Shown here: positions 1 to 12,500 of the stretch, in pieces
Layout: the number at the start of each line of letters is the position of its first letter
Position numbering within the stretch: the first letter of the stretch is position 1
NCBI GenBank assembly: GCA_964020085.1
Contig: OZ026599.1
Location: 37,489,437-37,553,436, forward strand
DNA: 64,000 nucleotides
Origin: Micromussa lordhowensis
Taxonomy: Eukaryota; Cnidaria; Anthozoa; Scleractinia; Lobophylliidae
Direction: 5' to 3'
Position numbers and translations under genes: made by a program
The notes under the pieces: generated by a model
Databases searched by the model: none
What the model saw: the letters and a program-made list of their open reading frames with translations, nothing else
What the model was told of the DNA's origin: nothing

Positions 1-317
1 TTTGTTATTAACTGCAGAGCAAGCAAAAATCTTTGTTTGTCAACAGAAAGTAATCAGTTCATAGATAAATAACTTTATTTATATGCGGTGTATATAAGTG
101 TCAGTTCTTTGTTTACTTAAAAGTAGATGGTGGTCAACTAGAAAGCCTTTGCTACTTTGACCACCATACACATTTTTTAACCTGTATTGTAATTATTTTA
201 TCTTGTAATCGTGTATTGTAACTATACTTTTCTTCCTATGTTAACTTTATGTAAATAGTGTGAAATAAATGAACCATGAACCATGTGTCATGCACTTGCA
301 TGTTTATTGTGTTTTAG

Positions 318-1738
318 TGATGATGAAGATGACACTGCAGAACTTCTTGCAGAATTGCAAAGAATTAAAAAAGAACGGGCGCAAGAGGAAGCTAGAAAGG
401 TTTGATTTCTCTTGTTAGCACTTAAAGATTGCTTGGGTTAAATGATTTTCTATGTTACTCTTCCATCCTTAGATTCTCAATTGTCTTTTTCTTGCATATT
501 ATGGGTCAAGTTGTACTTTCTTACACATGTGTGTACAATCCTGAACCTGAATTTCCATCATTTGGTCTGTCACTTTGGTATCTTGAGGTTGTTTTCATGA
601 AACAAAAAGTTATAGAACTCAGTGTTGAAAAACCACAGGCTGAGGAGCAGATGTCATACATTACATATTAATTTATGCTTGGCCTTTGATATTCCCCACT
701 TCTTTTAACAATTAAAAACATGCCTTAATCCCTAACTGCAAGGCATCTTACTTATTAGGAAAGAGAGAAGAAAGAAGAAGAGGAAAGAATAAGAATGGAA
801 AACATCATGACTGGAAATCCTTTACTGAATACACAGAACAATTTCAAAGTAAAAAGAAGGTGGGCTACATTTTAAATGTTTCTATCATGCATGTTAATCA
901 TGTATTATTACAATTTTGACATAAAGAACAATTTCTTTTTGTACAGAGTGCACACACACCAGTAAAACTTTAAGTGCTTTGCTCCAAATGACAGTAATAA
1001 TACATCTTGAAAGTTGTTTGACTCAGAGCTGTGCTCTAGAGGCACCTGGGTGCCACAGGCGACTAACTTTTGCCTTTTTGTCCTGGGCACCCAGGACTTC
1101 ATGGTCTGGAGCCTTTGGGCTCCTCTTAGTTGTTCTTATACCACGACTTTGTGACTACATGTAATTTTACACTGAGCACCGAACTAACGTTAGTAAGCTT
1201 TCAGTCATGAAACCTTGTTTGCAGATCATGTTTACATTGTATGAAAAATCACAAATCATAAGGATAATTATGCATTGAAAATTGTCCCATTGTACTTACA
1301 AAGCATTCTTATTACTGTACTTCACGTGTGGCTACAGAATGAGTCATCAGATTTTTGTGTATGCAAATTACTTAAAATGTTTATTAATTATTTGTAATAA
1401 TGTCTGGCCAAAAGAGAACAAATCACATGTCCTGCTACATATGAAAAATCATTGCCAGCACTTTCATGTGCTTTCTTACATGGTGTTTTTTTTAATTTTT
1501 TATATATTAGATGGGATGACGATGTTGTGTTCAAGAACTGTGCTAAAGGAGATGACGGGAAAAAGAAAGTAAGACATTTTGCCGGCTTTTTCAAGATGGG
1601 TACATGTATGTTACTTTTCCATGATAACAAGGTTGATTTGTAATTGCATTTTCCTACTCTTTCCAGGGGCAAGACTTCATAAACGATACCTTGCGTTCAG
1701 AATTCCACAAAAAGTTCATGGAAAAATATGTCAAATAA
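318..1738 (+). CDS. CWC15: CWC15 spliceosome-associated protein, C-terminal exons (5' partial)
   Basis: CWC15 is a small component of the PRP19/CDC5L complex in the catalytic spliceosome. Four coding exons are seen: 318-399, 759-859, 1511-1568 and 1667-1738 (TAA at 1736-1738). All are bounded by AG/GT and join in phase. The frame gives an acidic stretch [20 protein letters not shown], then [32 protein letters not shown] and a C-terminus [15 protein letters not shown]. From memory of the human protein this follows its C-terminal half almost residue for residue. The N-terminal half must lie upstream of the window; bases 1-317 look like intron. The protein is probably full length in the genome, with no break seen. 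A possible AATAAA signal for this strand is at 2393-2398. Identification is firm; the exact 3' UTR is not known. Confidence 0.93.
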
Positions 1739-2436
1739 TATGCAGAACCAATGACTACCAGATCCAGGAATCCTGATGCATAACATTTACAGCATGCCAA
1801 TCTCTGCTCTCTGGAACAGATCTCTGCCTTGAGTTACAAATACATTAGTAAGATAGTCATATCGGCCATACATGCACTTGTAAGGAGAATACACATTCTG
1901 TGTAAGGGACCAATGACATCTTGATTGTATCCAGTAGCTACAAAAGTGTTGTTGCCATATGGCTGGAAAGAAGGTGTGCAATTCTTTTGCAACTCACATC
2001 AAAAATAGCCTTTATTGATCAACCTGATGACTTTGATGCTGCTAAATGTGGAAATTTTGTTCAGAAAATGTTATGCCATTTGCATGTTTTTGCTTTGTAA
2101 TATTGGTCCTGAACTCCATGTACATACTAGATATAGTTACTGTTTGGTGGTCATTGATTTCTTTGCCAAACCATTTGAGACGAAATAAGGTGTACATGTT
2201 TCTATCTGTATTGAGTTTTATTGTTCACCACTAAATTTTCTCTGATTGTTATTGGTTTAAATTGATCACTTGACGCTATAGTGGTCATCTGCGGAGAGAC
2301 ACTATCAGCCATAAGTGCCCTTCCATGGAAAATACCCGGATGGATAGTACTCGTCTATGAAAATTTTTCTGTAAACAAGCTGGCTTATAGAAAATAAACA
2401 ATTAAAATTTTACATTTGGCTTTCGCAGCTTTCATC

Positions 2437-2802
2437 TACCGTCACTTGCAACTACCTGTCCACACGCGTGACAAAAACATGTTCTGCTTGCCAATCAACA
2501 TTCAAAGTTTACCACTCACTTGGGAACGTTTTGGCACCACTTACGCAATGATCATAGCCGATTTATCTACCATTTGGCAATTGAAGACATGGTGTTTACA
2601 ATTAATATGTTAGGCAGAAATTTCAAGCAAGGTGTTCCACTGAAGTGATTTGCTTCCCTTCAAGTGTTTGCATAAGTGCCGCCAAAACGTTCCCAAGTGG
2701 GCGGGTAAACTTTGAAGTTTGACTGTCAAAACTTTGAATTTTGATTGGCCAGCAGAACATGTTTTTGTCACGCATGTGGACAGGTAGTTGCAAGCGACGG
2801 TA
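2437..2802. repeat. Inverted-repeat (foldback) element
   Basis: The segment from 2437 (TACCGTCACTTGCAACTACC) returns as its reverse complement ending at 2802. The arms are roughly 110-130 bp and imperfect, with a ~110-bp loop. There is no coding capacity. It is probably a non-autonomous MITE; the family is not recognised. Confidence 0.7.
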
Positions 2803-3916
2803 AAACAATTGAAAATAATTCAATATGATTGAAGATGTTGATATGGGTGGAAGAAAATGTATTGGCGAACAATATAGACAATAGAGTGTTTGTCTCAAAA
2901 TTGTCGGTCTGATAGTTGCCCCTTGGAAATTTGATGATCTTAAACTAGCATATTTACTAACAGGGAAATAGTTGTCTTAAGAATATCAAATCTCCGCAGG
3001 GCAGCTACCAGCCGATAGTTCTTTGACAGAAACACGAGTATTTTCTTAGGTTTGTTTTCTAAACTGTTTTATTGAGGCTTGTGCCGCCCATAACTGCTTT
3101 GGTGCCATAGACAGTGTGTGCTGTGTGCCGTTTTAGTCATAAATTTTGCATAGCTCTGCTTGCAGCAAATTCCTGAGTTTGTCTGAATCTAGTCCTATTG
3201 ACATGTGCATGTAATTAATATCATACCATCTAGTACACAAGTTGTCTAATAAAAAAATGGATAAAATGAACATGTGTATCTTTTGTTGACTACATTCTTT
3301 TTGTTTATGAGTAACACATAATCTAGTGTCAGACATCCAGGGTTCTCATTACGTTAAGTGCTGGCTAACAGCAAGAAACCCAGCTACTTTGTTTTCTGAG
3401 CCACCAACTTTTTATGAAATAATACAAAATAAAATAGAACTAATTATTGGGAAAACACAGGTTTTTTGGAATGTAGCTGAAGCTTGACTGTCTGTTTCTC
3501 GGGACAGTCAATGTGGTAGCAAGAGAGGATGTTATGTACGTTTTCATTTACATTGCGGGATAAAAATTCAAAAAACTCTCTTGAGGAGCATGCCCCAGAA
3601 ACCTCTGCACATGTTGCAATCACTAACCTTCTGTGCGCATTTCATATCTGAGTCTGTGTAACATAACCTAGACTCAGATCAGATTGACAAATAATTGTTT
3701 ACTGTAAAATGTAATTTATTTTGACCATTTCTTCAGCAATACCTGGTATATGCCGCTTTGATCAGAATCACTTTATAATGCTTTTCATACCCCTTCTGAA
3801 AAACTCCAGTTTTAAAAGTACACCCAAAGTACCAAGTACATTGAAAAACCATTTCATCAACGGTTTGTGCAAAATAATAGTTACCAAACATGCCTGATGG
3901 TAAGTTTCATTCAGAT

Positions 3917-3983
3917 TAACCTGAGTATCAGGCTTTTCTTTTTCTTTTCTTTTTCTTTTTCTAAAGGCCTGATACTCAGGTTA
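3917..3983. repeat. Minimal 66-bp hairpin element with flanking direct repeats
   Basis: A 17-bp arm (AACCTGAGTATCAGGC) is followed by a CTTTT-rich loop and the inverse arm GCCTGATACTCAGGTT. The identical decamer CATTCAGATT occurs directly outside on both sides (3908-3917 and 3984-3993), which looks like a target-site duplication. No protein is encoded. Confidence 0.65.
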
Positions 3984-5244
3984 CATTCAGATTGGCCATT
4001 TAACATTACTCAAAAAAAAAACAATTTATCGAAAGAGACTAGCAGATGATGGCAAGATGGCAGTGAAAAACTGCGAATGGTAAGCACATCAGTAAACTCT
4101 GATATTTTAATTGGAAATTTTGGACTACATTTCTAGATATTCTGTTCGTTTTGAAAATTTTCTGGTTGGTCAAGCTAAAATTGTCTTATCATTTACACTG
4201 ACCGAATTTCTGGAATTTTTGGGTAAATGTGTAGGAGAGGTTTCTTCCCCCCCCCCCCTCCTATTTTTTGACCTGCTCCAAATTTCCACGACCAGGTTAA
4301 ACGAGCCCAAAGCCTTTATAGGCATTTTGTCTCATTTTTGTATGCAAGTTAACCCCCTAACACTAAATTGAGTAAGTGGTGGTTTAACATTTACCCAAAC
4401 ATTTTGGTCAGAGTAAATGGTCGGACAATTTTGGCTCCACAGACCGGAAAATTTATAAAACAAACACAATGTCTTGAAAGGTAGACCAATATTTTCAACT
4501 GAAATATGCAAGTGGAAAAATGTGCTTTCCATTAAATTTGCAATTTTTCACCCCCATCTTGGAATTATGATCAGACTCAAGTCCAAGTCTCTTTTGGTAA
4601 ATTGGGTTTTTTGAGTAAATGGTAAACAGCCAATCCAAACCGCATTGCACAAACCGTTGTGTGTAAATGGTAAACACCCAGGGACTCCACAAACGACGGC
4701 TGTTTTCGCAGGCTACCTACTAATCAACTTAATTAAGAACCAGTTACAACTAGGTGCTGATCCATGGTTGATGCCCCATGCTCCCCATCAGGAGCAAAGA
4801 TGGCCTAATCTAATCTTACCTACAATCAGGACACTATTCAAAGGTATTTTGATGCGTTTATTGTATGTATGAGGATATATGATGAATGAGGATGCACTAT
4901 ATGAATACTGTGAGCGCTATTTACAAATTTCAAAATATTGCTATATTTGGATACAGACTAATTTTATGTAATTTTAACATACAGTATTTAAAGATCATTA
5001 CTTTATGCACACAATGCTTACACGCTGTAGGTAGATTTTCTTAGCAATAAAAAATTAACTGTTAACTGACCATACTCCAATAATTATTTACACAGCGAAA
5101 CATTCTTAAGAGTAATGATCTTAAAAATTACCACAGACGCAACATAGTGTGCTCAGATAGGGCTCAAAACAGGAAAAGTTGAATTGGCATCTATCACTGC
5201 CAATGACCACCAGGGCATATGGTTTCCCACCCTGGTGGGGAGCA

Positions 5245-5524
5245 GGGGGGGACTCATAAAAAGGACGGGGGTGCTCATTGGAAATTTTGAAAAGAACCCC
5301 TAAGAGGTACCAAGGTCCTGTTTTGAAGGCACAGCTTTATTGTTTTCCTCACAACTAAGAGGTACCAATTCTAAATGAACACATCTCATGTCATATTTTT
5401 TTTGGCTCAATAGCCATTGTGGACCTTTTGAGGCTGAAAACCCTAAGAGGTAACAAAACCGATTTTGTAACCCCATAAAAGGTATAACGAGCACCCCTGT
5501 CCTTTTTATATGGAAGTCCCCCCC
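5245..5524. mobile_element. Poly-G-ended MITE, copy 1
   Basis: The ends are inverted: GGGGGGACTCATAAAAAGGAC at 5245 onward and GTCCTTTTTATATGGAAGTC followed by a C run before ~5524. Inside, the phrase CTAAGAGGTACC (or a variant) recurs about four times. A related copy, with an 11-bp duplication, interrupts a SINE at 49491-49765, and a distant relative is at 18821-19211. Confidence 0.6.
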
Positions 5525-8500
5525 ACCCCCTGGGGCTTCCAACTCGCACTGATGCCATTCACACCTAAGGAACCCTAAATGACTTGCTACTCGACTAGTA
5601 CTCTTCTACTGGCAGACTAAAACAATACAGGCACATAAAGACAGTGGCAACTTAATTGATCTAGTTACTGTATTTACAATATTTTATTTACACCACTACC
5701 AATTTTCAACAGCTTCAACCCACCGATTAACTCAAGAATTCCATGATACACATACAACACAACAAAAGAAGCATTAACAGTCTCCCATTACTGCCTTGGA
5801 GAAAGCATCTGAGAACTTTCAATTCCAAACAAAGATTTACAAATTCAAACATCCTGTGTGCAATTTATCAGGATCATGTTCCAAGTAATTTTCCCCAATG
5901 GATCCAGTGGATAGCGTGGTTTGTTTTGTAAACACTTATCCACTGGATAGCGATTTCTCAGGTGGAAAGTGTTATCCAGCCTTTGAATTACTAGGGCCTG
6001 ATCTACTGATTGGTTAATGGCTGTTTTAAGCGACAAGGTAAAACAGAAAAACATTAAGAAAACACCCTTACTTTTCACAATATTTCACAGATTTCATGGG
6101 CACTTTTCAGTTCGTATGTTGGTTTCTATCAAATTTGATGCTGTTTCCAATTTAACAACAAAATAGTTGAGTGAAACTGAACACTTCAATTCAGTGAGTT
6201 TGTGTCTGCTCAGAGAAGTTGGTTAAAATGATATTGATCTAGACATAATGCTCAAATGCATTAACAGAAAGACCCAACCTTAAACTAAAAGTAGTTTAAA
6301 CCCTTCATCGTGATGGACGTTATAATAAAATTGTCTGCTAGAAGTATTAACTGCACATTATTCAAATTGTCTTATTTAATAAAAACTTAATTTTTTAGCA
6401 CAGCGTAAAAATAAATATATTATCTGTTACTTACATAATGTTGCAAACCTGTAGGTGTTTGGAAACTACAAAAATCTGTTAACCATGATTCAAGGATTGT
6501 GTTCAGAGATACACTGGTGTGTCAAACTTTCTGTTTCAAGAAATTCACACTGCTGCACATTTGCTTTCTGTTTTCGTGTCCAACCATAGTAAGCTAATTA
6601 TCTGCAGCTAACTAATAAAACTATAAAATCAAAAACTATACAATTTATGTTAATTTTATACCTCTGCCTACAAAATGATGATGTGTTTAAATTAGTACAG
6701 CCACTTTTAAAAACTCTCCATATATGTCATTGCAATTGGTATAATTTTTTTCTGGTATGACTGACGATGCCACTTGGTGGTCAAACATGACATTGTCTCT
6801 TACATGTAGATATTTGGAGATCATGTAGTAATGACCATCACATGACATGGTCAAAAAACCTTGTGAACATCACCACCCAACAACAATATGATTACATTAT
6901 TCGTGTCAGGATTACAGATACATTGTAAGCCTATAAAAAAAATCAATAATTTCTCCTACAATGTATGAACTTAACATTCTTAGCACTTAACAAAAGTTTT
7001 GTAACCAAAAGTTTTGTATCAATGGCAGGGCCTTGTTATGATATTCAGGGAAAGTTTGTGGGAGGGAGCATAGTGGAAAAGCAATTATTGGAAACATGCA
7101 ATATGCCACTTGTAGAGTACAGCAGAATGGAATCAACATATTGAGGGCAGTAATGGTCACAGAAAAAAGAAATGGAAATAATGCAAATGAATATCATGGG
7201 AAATCAATGATCTGGAAACCATATACACTTAGCTCAGCCCTCCTGCTTCATAAAGTCAAACCGTTGCTAAACACCACTTCTTGTATAGACAGACATCTCT
7301 CAAATGGGAATATTAAGTTATCATGATGACGACATTTTGTCTTCCAGAAGTGACCATGTCTCCTATGAGGACACTTTCTGGTCTGAAGGGTGTTCCAATA
7401 ATTTTATTTCTTAAGCTTCAAATGATCAGATGTCTGCTAAAAACATTTTAGGTGCATGTACTAGAGAACTAGAGATGTTTGTTTTTCATGTTTAAAGTAA
7501 CACAAACTAAAAGCTATTTAAAGCAAGTTGTTATGTTTTGGTTAATTAATGGTGCAAATAAGACTGAGAATAAAATAACACAAAATGTAATTCAAATCCT
7601 GGCTATTATTGATTTCTTGCCCCTCAGTAAGTTCATTATAAGTATGAAAACAACACAGAACTAGCTATCACTACCTAATTGGCTCAGTCAGTAACTTTAA
7701 ATGAATGTACAACATGGCATATCTTCCTAATATATATATATCTAATGCCATTATCAAAATGATTAGATCATTTTGTCTGGTATAAAGTTCTAAAATACTG
7801 TCTGTTTGAATTAGAAAAATAAACCTGTAAAAGAAGAAAAATGCAAGTAAGTATCATGTTGATTTCCTGGAAATGTGCATGCACTATGAATTTGACACAA
7901 AATTCATTTACATCATCAAATGTGCTTTACACTAATAATTATATTTAATACCTTATATATGGTTTAAACTAAAAGAGCCTAGAGAGATTAAAATGAAACA
8001 CATACATATAAAGTGGCTAAGAGTATTTGCTCTACTTCCCAGGATGAAATGGGTACTAATCCACAGCAGAATTACCCACAGCATTTAATGGAACAGGCTT
8101 TTAGCCATGAGTGGCCACCCACTAACAAATATGGGCTAAAGGCTCTATCCTGCTAGGGGGATCTAGTGCCATGCCACTCAGAAAATTTTGAAAAATTGAA
8201 GTCTTAAGTGTGTTTTCTGCCATTTTCAGCCGATAAATGTATCAATTGGATTTGAATGATTATGCATTGTTTTTACTACCAAAAACCTAACAAAAAGAGG
8301 TTGCTTCTGCCCACACTAAATGTATCAGTTGTGTTTCTTCCATTTTTTCCATGAAAAAGGGAGATAAGATTGTTGCATGACAAAGGTTTTTAAATTAACG
8401 ATTGTGGTCGCTGTAAAGACAATATTATGAAAAAACACCTGCTGGTTCACAAGTTAGTACTTCATGTAGCCACCAACAAGCACTCCCCAGAAGGAACACT

Positions 8501-8670
8501 TCTTGCTGGTTACACAAAGTTCCTTTCCTACACGAATGTAAATGGAAAAGAGTGCCTGGTATTCACCTATGAAGTAGATGAATACATGTAGTAGTAGTTT
8601 CGTAGTTTTGAGTAGTAGTTTTGAGTTCAAAAGCATTTCCAGAATCACTTTATCACTTTTGTTTGAACTA

Positions 8671-9120
8671 CAGTCGAACCTTCAGTTGCAACCACCTCTT
8701 GTAAGCGACCACCTCTCTGCAATGACCACTTTTCCAAAATACCAAAAGTTTCCCAGTCTCAAATCACTATTTTTGGAACCACTTGTAAGCAACAACCTCT
8801 CCTAAGCAAATGCAACCACTTTTCAGTTTTAGAGCTTAAAGTTTGAAATTTTCTTTTTTTTTTTTAACCCCCGTAAGCAACAACTTAAAAGATAATAGAG
8901 CTGAAATTGGATACCGGTAATAAGGTGTTGTAAATAACATTATTGCATTCCTGAGCAGTACAAGAGATGGACATTTCCCAAAACATTAAAACATGGGGCA
9001 AGTCTCTGCAGTTACCATATGCTAATGAGGCCAAACTTTGACCCAGTATGGTCTAAGCTCTCGTAAGCTATCACTTCCTAGGCTTGACATTTTGGGTGTC
9101 GCTTACGGGAGGTTCAACTG
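8671..9120. mobile_element. TA-flanked pogo/Tigger-like MITE
   Basis: The element begins CAGTCGAACCTTCAGTTGC and ends CGGGAGGTTCAACTG. TA dinucleotides lie outside both ends (8669-8670 and 9121-9122), as expected for the Tc1/mariner superfamily. Internal motifs such as GTAAGCGACCACCTCT repeat. There is no transposase frame. Confidence 0.6.
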
Positions 9121-9573
9121 TATTATGAAATTACTGACTGCAAATCAACAAGACCTCTGCTTTATTTATTTATTTTCTCCTGAAAAGTGGCTTTCCCCAT
9201 GTCGGCCAGACATGAGGCTTAAAGCCTTTCTTTGGAAGCAGGGGTTTCATTAACATTTCCAGCAAGAGGGCAACTGGTTTTTACAGATAGGCAAAACTTT
9301 AAGAACTGGCTGAACTTCTTTGTAAGAAAACTTTTCTGCTAGATGGCCAAACCAGGTGGGCAAAATTGTCCTCACAGCTGGTCAATTTGCCCTGTGCACT
9401 TAATGGAAGAACCCCTGTGGAAGTGTCTTTGCCAAGAACACAACCCAGCATCTCTGGGCACGGCTCGAACCTCAAGTCTGCTCAATCTGGAATCCAGTGC
9501 ACTAACCAACATTTCTGAAATACTGGATCATACTAAATGGCATTTGATACATACCTCTCGGCACGAGCACTCA

Positions 9574-12500
9574 TCAATCTTTGACAGGAGCAAATGTGAA
9601 ACATGATGCGGAGGTTCCTATACTCCTGGGATGACTCTGTGTTGTGGATGGACCAGCCAGAGGCGACCTGGGCGGGGTAAATTTTGATCGATAAATAGGC
9701 AATGGATGTCTTTGCATTTCGCCAAGGAGCATGGGAGTGGCAGATAATGATGATGACGAAGATGAATCAGATGCTGAGGAGCTATGAGGATCTTCATGTA
9801 AGTGATTGTCCTCATCAAAGTTCAGGTGAACTGATTCACATGGAACATCAGATGAACAGTTAATTGGCGAAACATCACAGAGACGCTTTGACGGACTGAC
9901 GCCAGGCTCAAAACCTTCTGATGGACCTGATAAGTCGAAGCAGAGTATTATTTACACAAACATTGTCTCTTGAATTGTCCCACTTTACTTCCTAAACTCA
10001 TTAATAATAATTCATTAAGTTTTTAAAAAACAAACAACATCATGATCATGAAGGTGTTTGGATATCTGACCTTAATTAGTAAGAGTAGATTTTTACGATT
10101 TCATTTCTCTGTTTTATCCTTAGGTTTATATATATCTAACACTCAAGACAGTGTTTGACCACATTTCCAAACACCTTGCCAAAAATACTCCGCTGCTCGT
10201 CATGTTTGCGACTCTCTTCTCAGTGTTTGGAAATGTGGTCAAACACAGGCTTTCGTGTTTGACAAATTACTTCACACCCGATACTCTTACTAACAACATT
10301 ATACAACACACACTTTTCAGCAACTTTTTTCTAAGCAAAGGTTTATTTGTTCAGTAGGCACAGTCATATTACAGCATGCAATATTAGTTTATTACCAACT
10401 TTAACTAATCACTCAAGGTTAACAACTCAGAGCAAGCAATATTTAAAGTCCTCATCAGCTATCACATCATCCTTCAGAAGGTATTAAAGCCAGAAAATAG
10501 CTTGGTATACTCTTTTTAAAACAGCTGGGAGCTCAAAAAGCATACTGAAAGGCAGTAGGTTAGTGACTTTTCTATTTTACAAGTTATCTTGGGGTGCCAT
10601 TTTGTAAATTTATTAATTAATTCTAAAAGTGTGCACTTACATTTTCTTTTCAATGCTAAAGTGCTTGGTCGGAAATAAACAGGACTGAGACTTCTCCGTC
10701 TGACGAGAGAAACAAGGCCAAAATTACTCAACATGAAAAGGATGATAGGGTGGACACAAGTCTTCTAAATACAGTGTAACTAAGGTAAAGTCTGCATACG
10801 AGCCAAGTGGCCCATCAGGCCGTTGCTTATCCCAGTTTCAGTAGCATGAAGTGACTAGGAATATTTCTACTCCCCCCTGGATGGGATGCTAGTCCATCAC
10901 AGGGTTACCCCCAGCATTAAATTTGTCGGTACACAACACAATGTTCCCGGCCAGGGCTCGAACCCGGAGCGCTTGCTCCAGAGTCCAGCACACTAACCAT
11001 GAGGCCACCACACCTCCTAAATACAGTGTAAGTACAGGCAATCAAATCATGACAAGTTAAATTAGCAAATCATTTCACACACCTAAAGGCTCGGCAAATT
11101 ATAAGAATTTTGTCAAAACATATTATTCGAAAAATTTATTTCCTGATTTGATGAGTATACCATTTGACTACCTTGCAATATCGTGGGTGACAAATTACAC
11201 TTACAATCTTTGGTTTTCTACTTGTTTATTGTATTGAGAAATGTTGCACCAAACATTACCATCAGGTGGTAATTTGTAATTTCACATTTGAAATTATAAA
11301 TAAAGCCTGAAATTTTTCAGTAATTTGTCAGCCATGATAAATTACATATAGTTTGTAACAAGGTGTTGTACTCCACTTACGTGAATGTTGTTCGAGTAGG
11401 ACTGGGTACTGGACTGGGTGTTAGGCTTCTTGCATTTCTCACCCCCTGAAATACATTATTGAAAAAGGTCAAAAATCTTCACTATGGACACCAAAGGACA
11501 GACCTGGGTGTCTGTATTAAGGACTAAGGTGCCTGTATTTCAGAGGAAGCAATTATATGAATTCAGGTTCTGCTGGGATTAAGGCATCCATAATATGAAC
11601 AATAATAATTATAATCATAAAGTGTCATCTGAGGTTCAAGGTTCAACTGTACTTCAGCATGTGCACGTCATACAGTTTCCATCAAGTCAATCATTATAAA
11701 AAGCATTTTTAATCACACAACAGTGTACAAAGAGGATGTACATGACCACAAAAAGAGAGAACAAAACATTGTATTTCATACATCAAGAAAATAAAATTCA
11801 TACATGTATTTTAAAGCCACTGTGTTATTTTCTCTATATTATTAATATAGAAAAACTGACTGTTTGCACAGTCAAACAACCGTGAAAAAGCAGGAAACAA
11901 TATCATTGATATCCTCACTAGTGAGGATGTGGAAAGTATACCACTTGGGTCTTGGCACTATGTCAGAAACCCTAAACGCTATCAATACTGAAAACTGATG
12001 ACACAGTGATAGAGAGCTCTGTGCTACAGTGTAGTTTATAAAATAACTGAGCCACTACGCGTGCTCTCATTGGTCGATAGGTGTGTTTAGATGAGAGTAT
12101 GTAAACATGGTTGTGACGTTTAAGAGGCGCGCATATTTTTGAGAATTATTTTATAAAAGCAATAGAGTACTTTTTCCGTGTTTATTTTGCCTCATCTAAA
12201 CACTCGGAGGGTTGGGAGAATTCTCGAAAGTTATGCAAACCCCTGACTACGTCTCGGGTTTGCATAACTGTCTCGAATTCTCCCAGCCCTCCTCATGTTT
12301 CAATGGGGCTATATAAACACAGAAAAAGTGATCTATTGCTTAAGTCTAAACGGTTGCTAACTGGATATGAAGAGATAAAAGAAGGTAAGTGTACATTTGT
12401 AGATTTCGTTCTTTTCAGTGCATATAGAAATCTCAGACATGCCTGTGGATTGGTAGAAATATTAAGTATGCAAACAGGGATGTTTGTTTACTCAAGCTAG

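Larger units (their letters stand above)
1739..9573. other. Convergent intergenic region with repeats, no recognised gene
   Basis: No coding exon could be supported between the CWC15 stop and the FAM122 stop. The stretch holds AT-rich unique-looking DNA and several repeats listed separately: a hairpin at 2437-2802, a 66-bp foldback at 3917-3983, a poly-G MITE at 5245-5524, a diverged SINE-like patch near 8030-8165, a TA-flanked pogo/Tigger-like element at 8671-9120, and a diverged SINE-like patch near 9415-9512. Possible polyadenylation signals face each other: AATAAA at 2393 for CWC15, and an AAATAAATAAATAAA run on the minus strand at 9161-9174 for FAM122. Confidence 0.6.
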
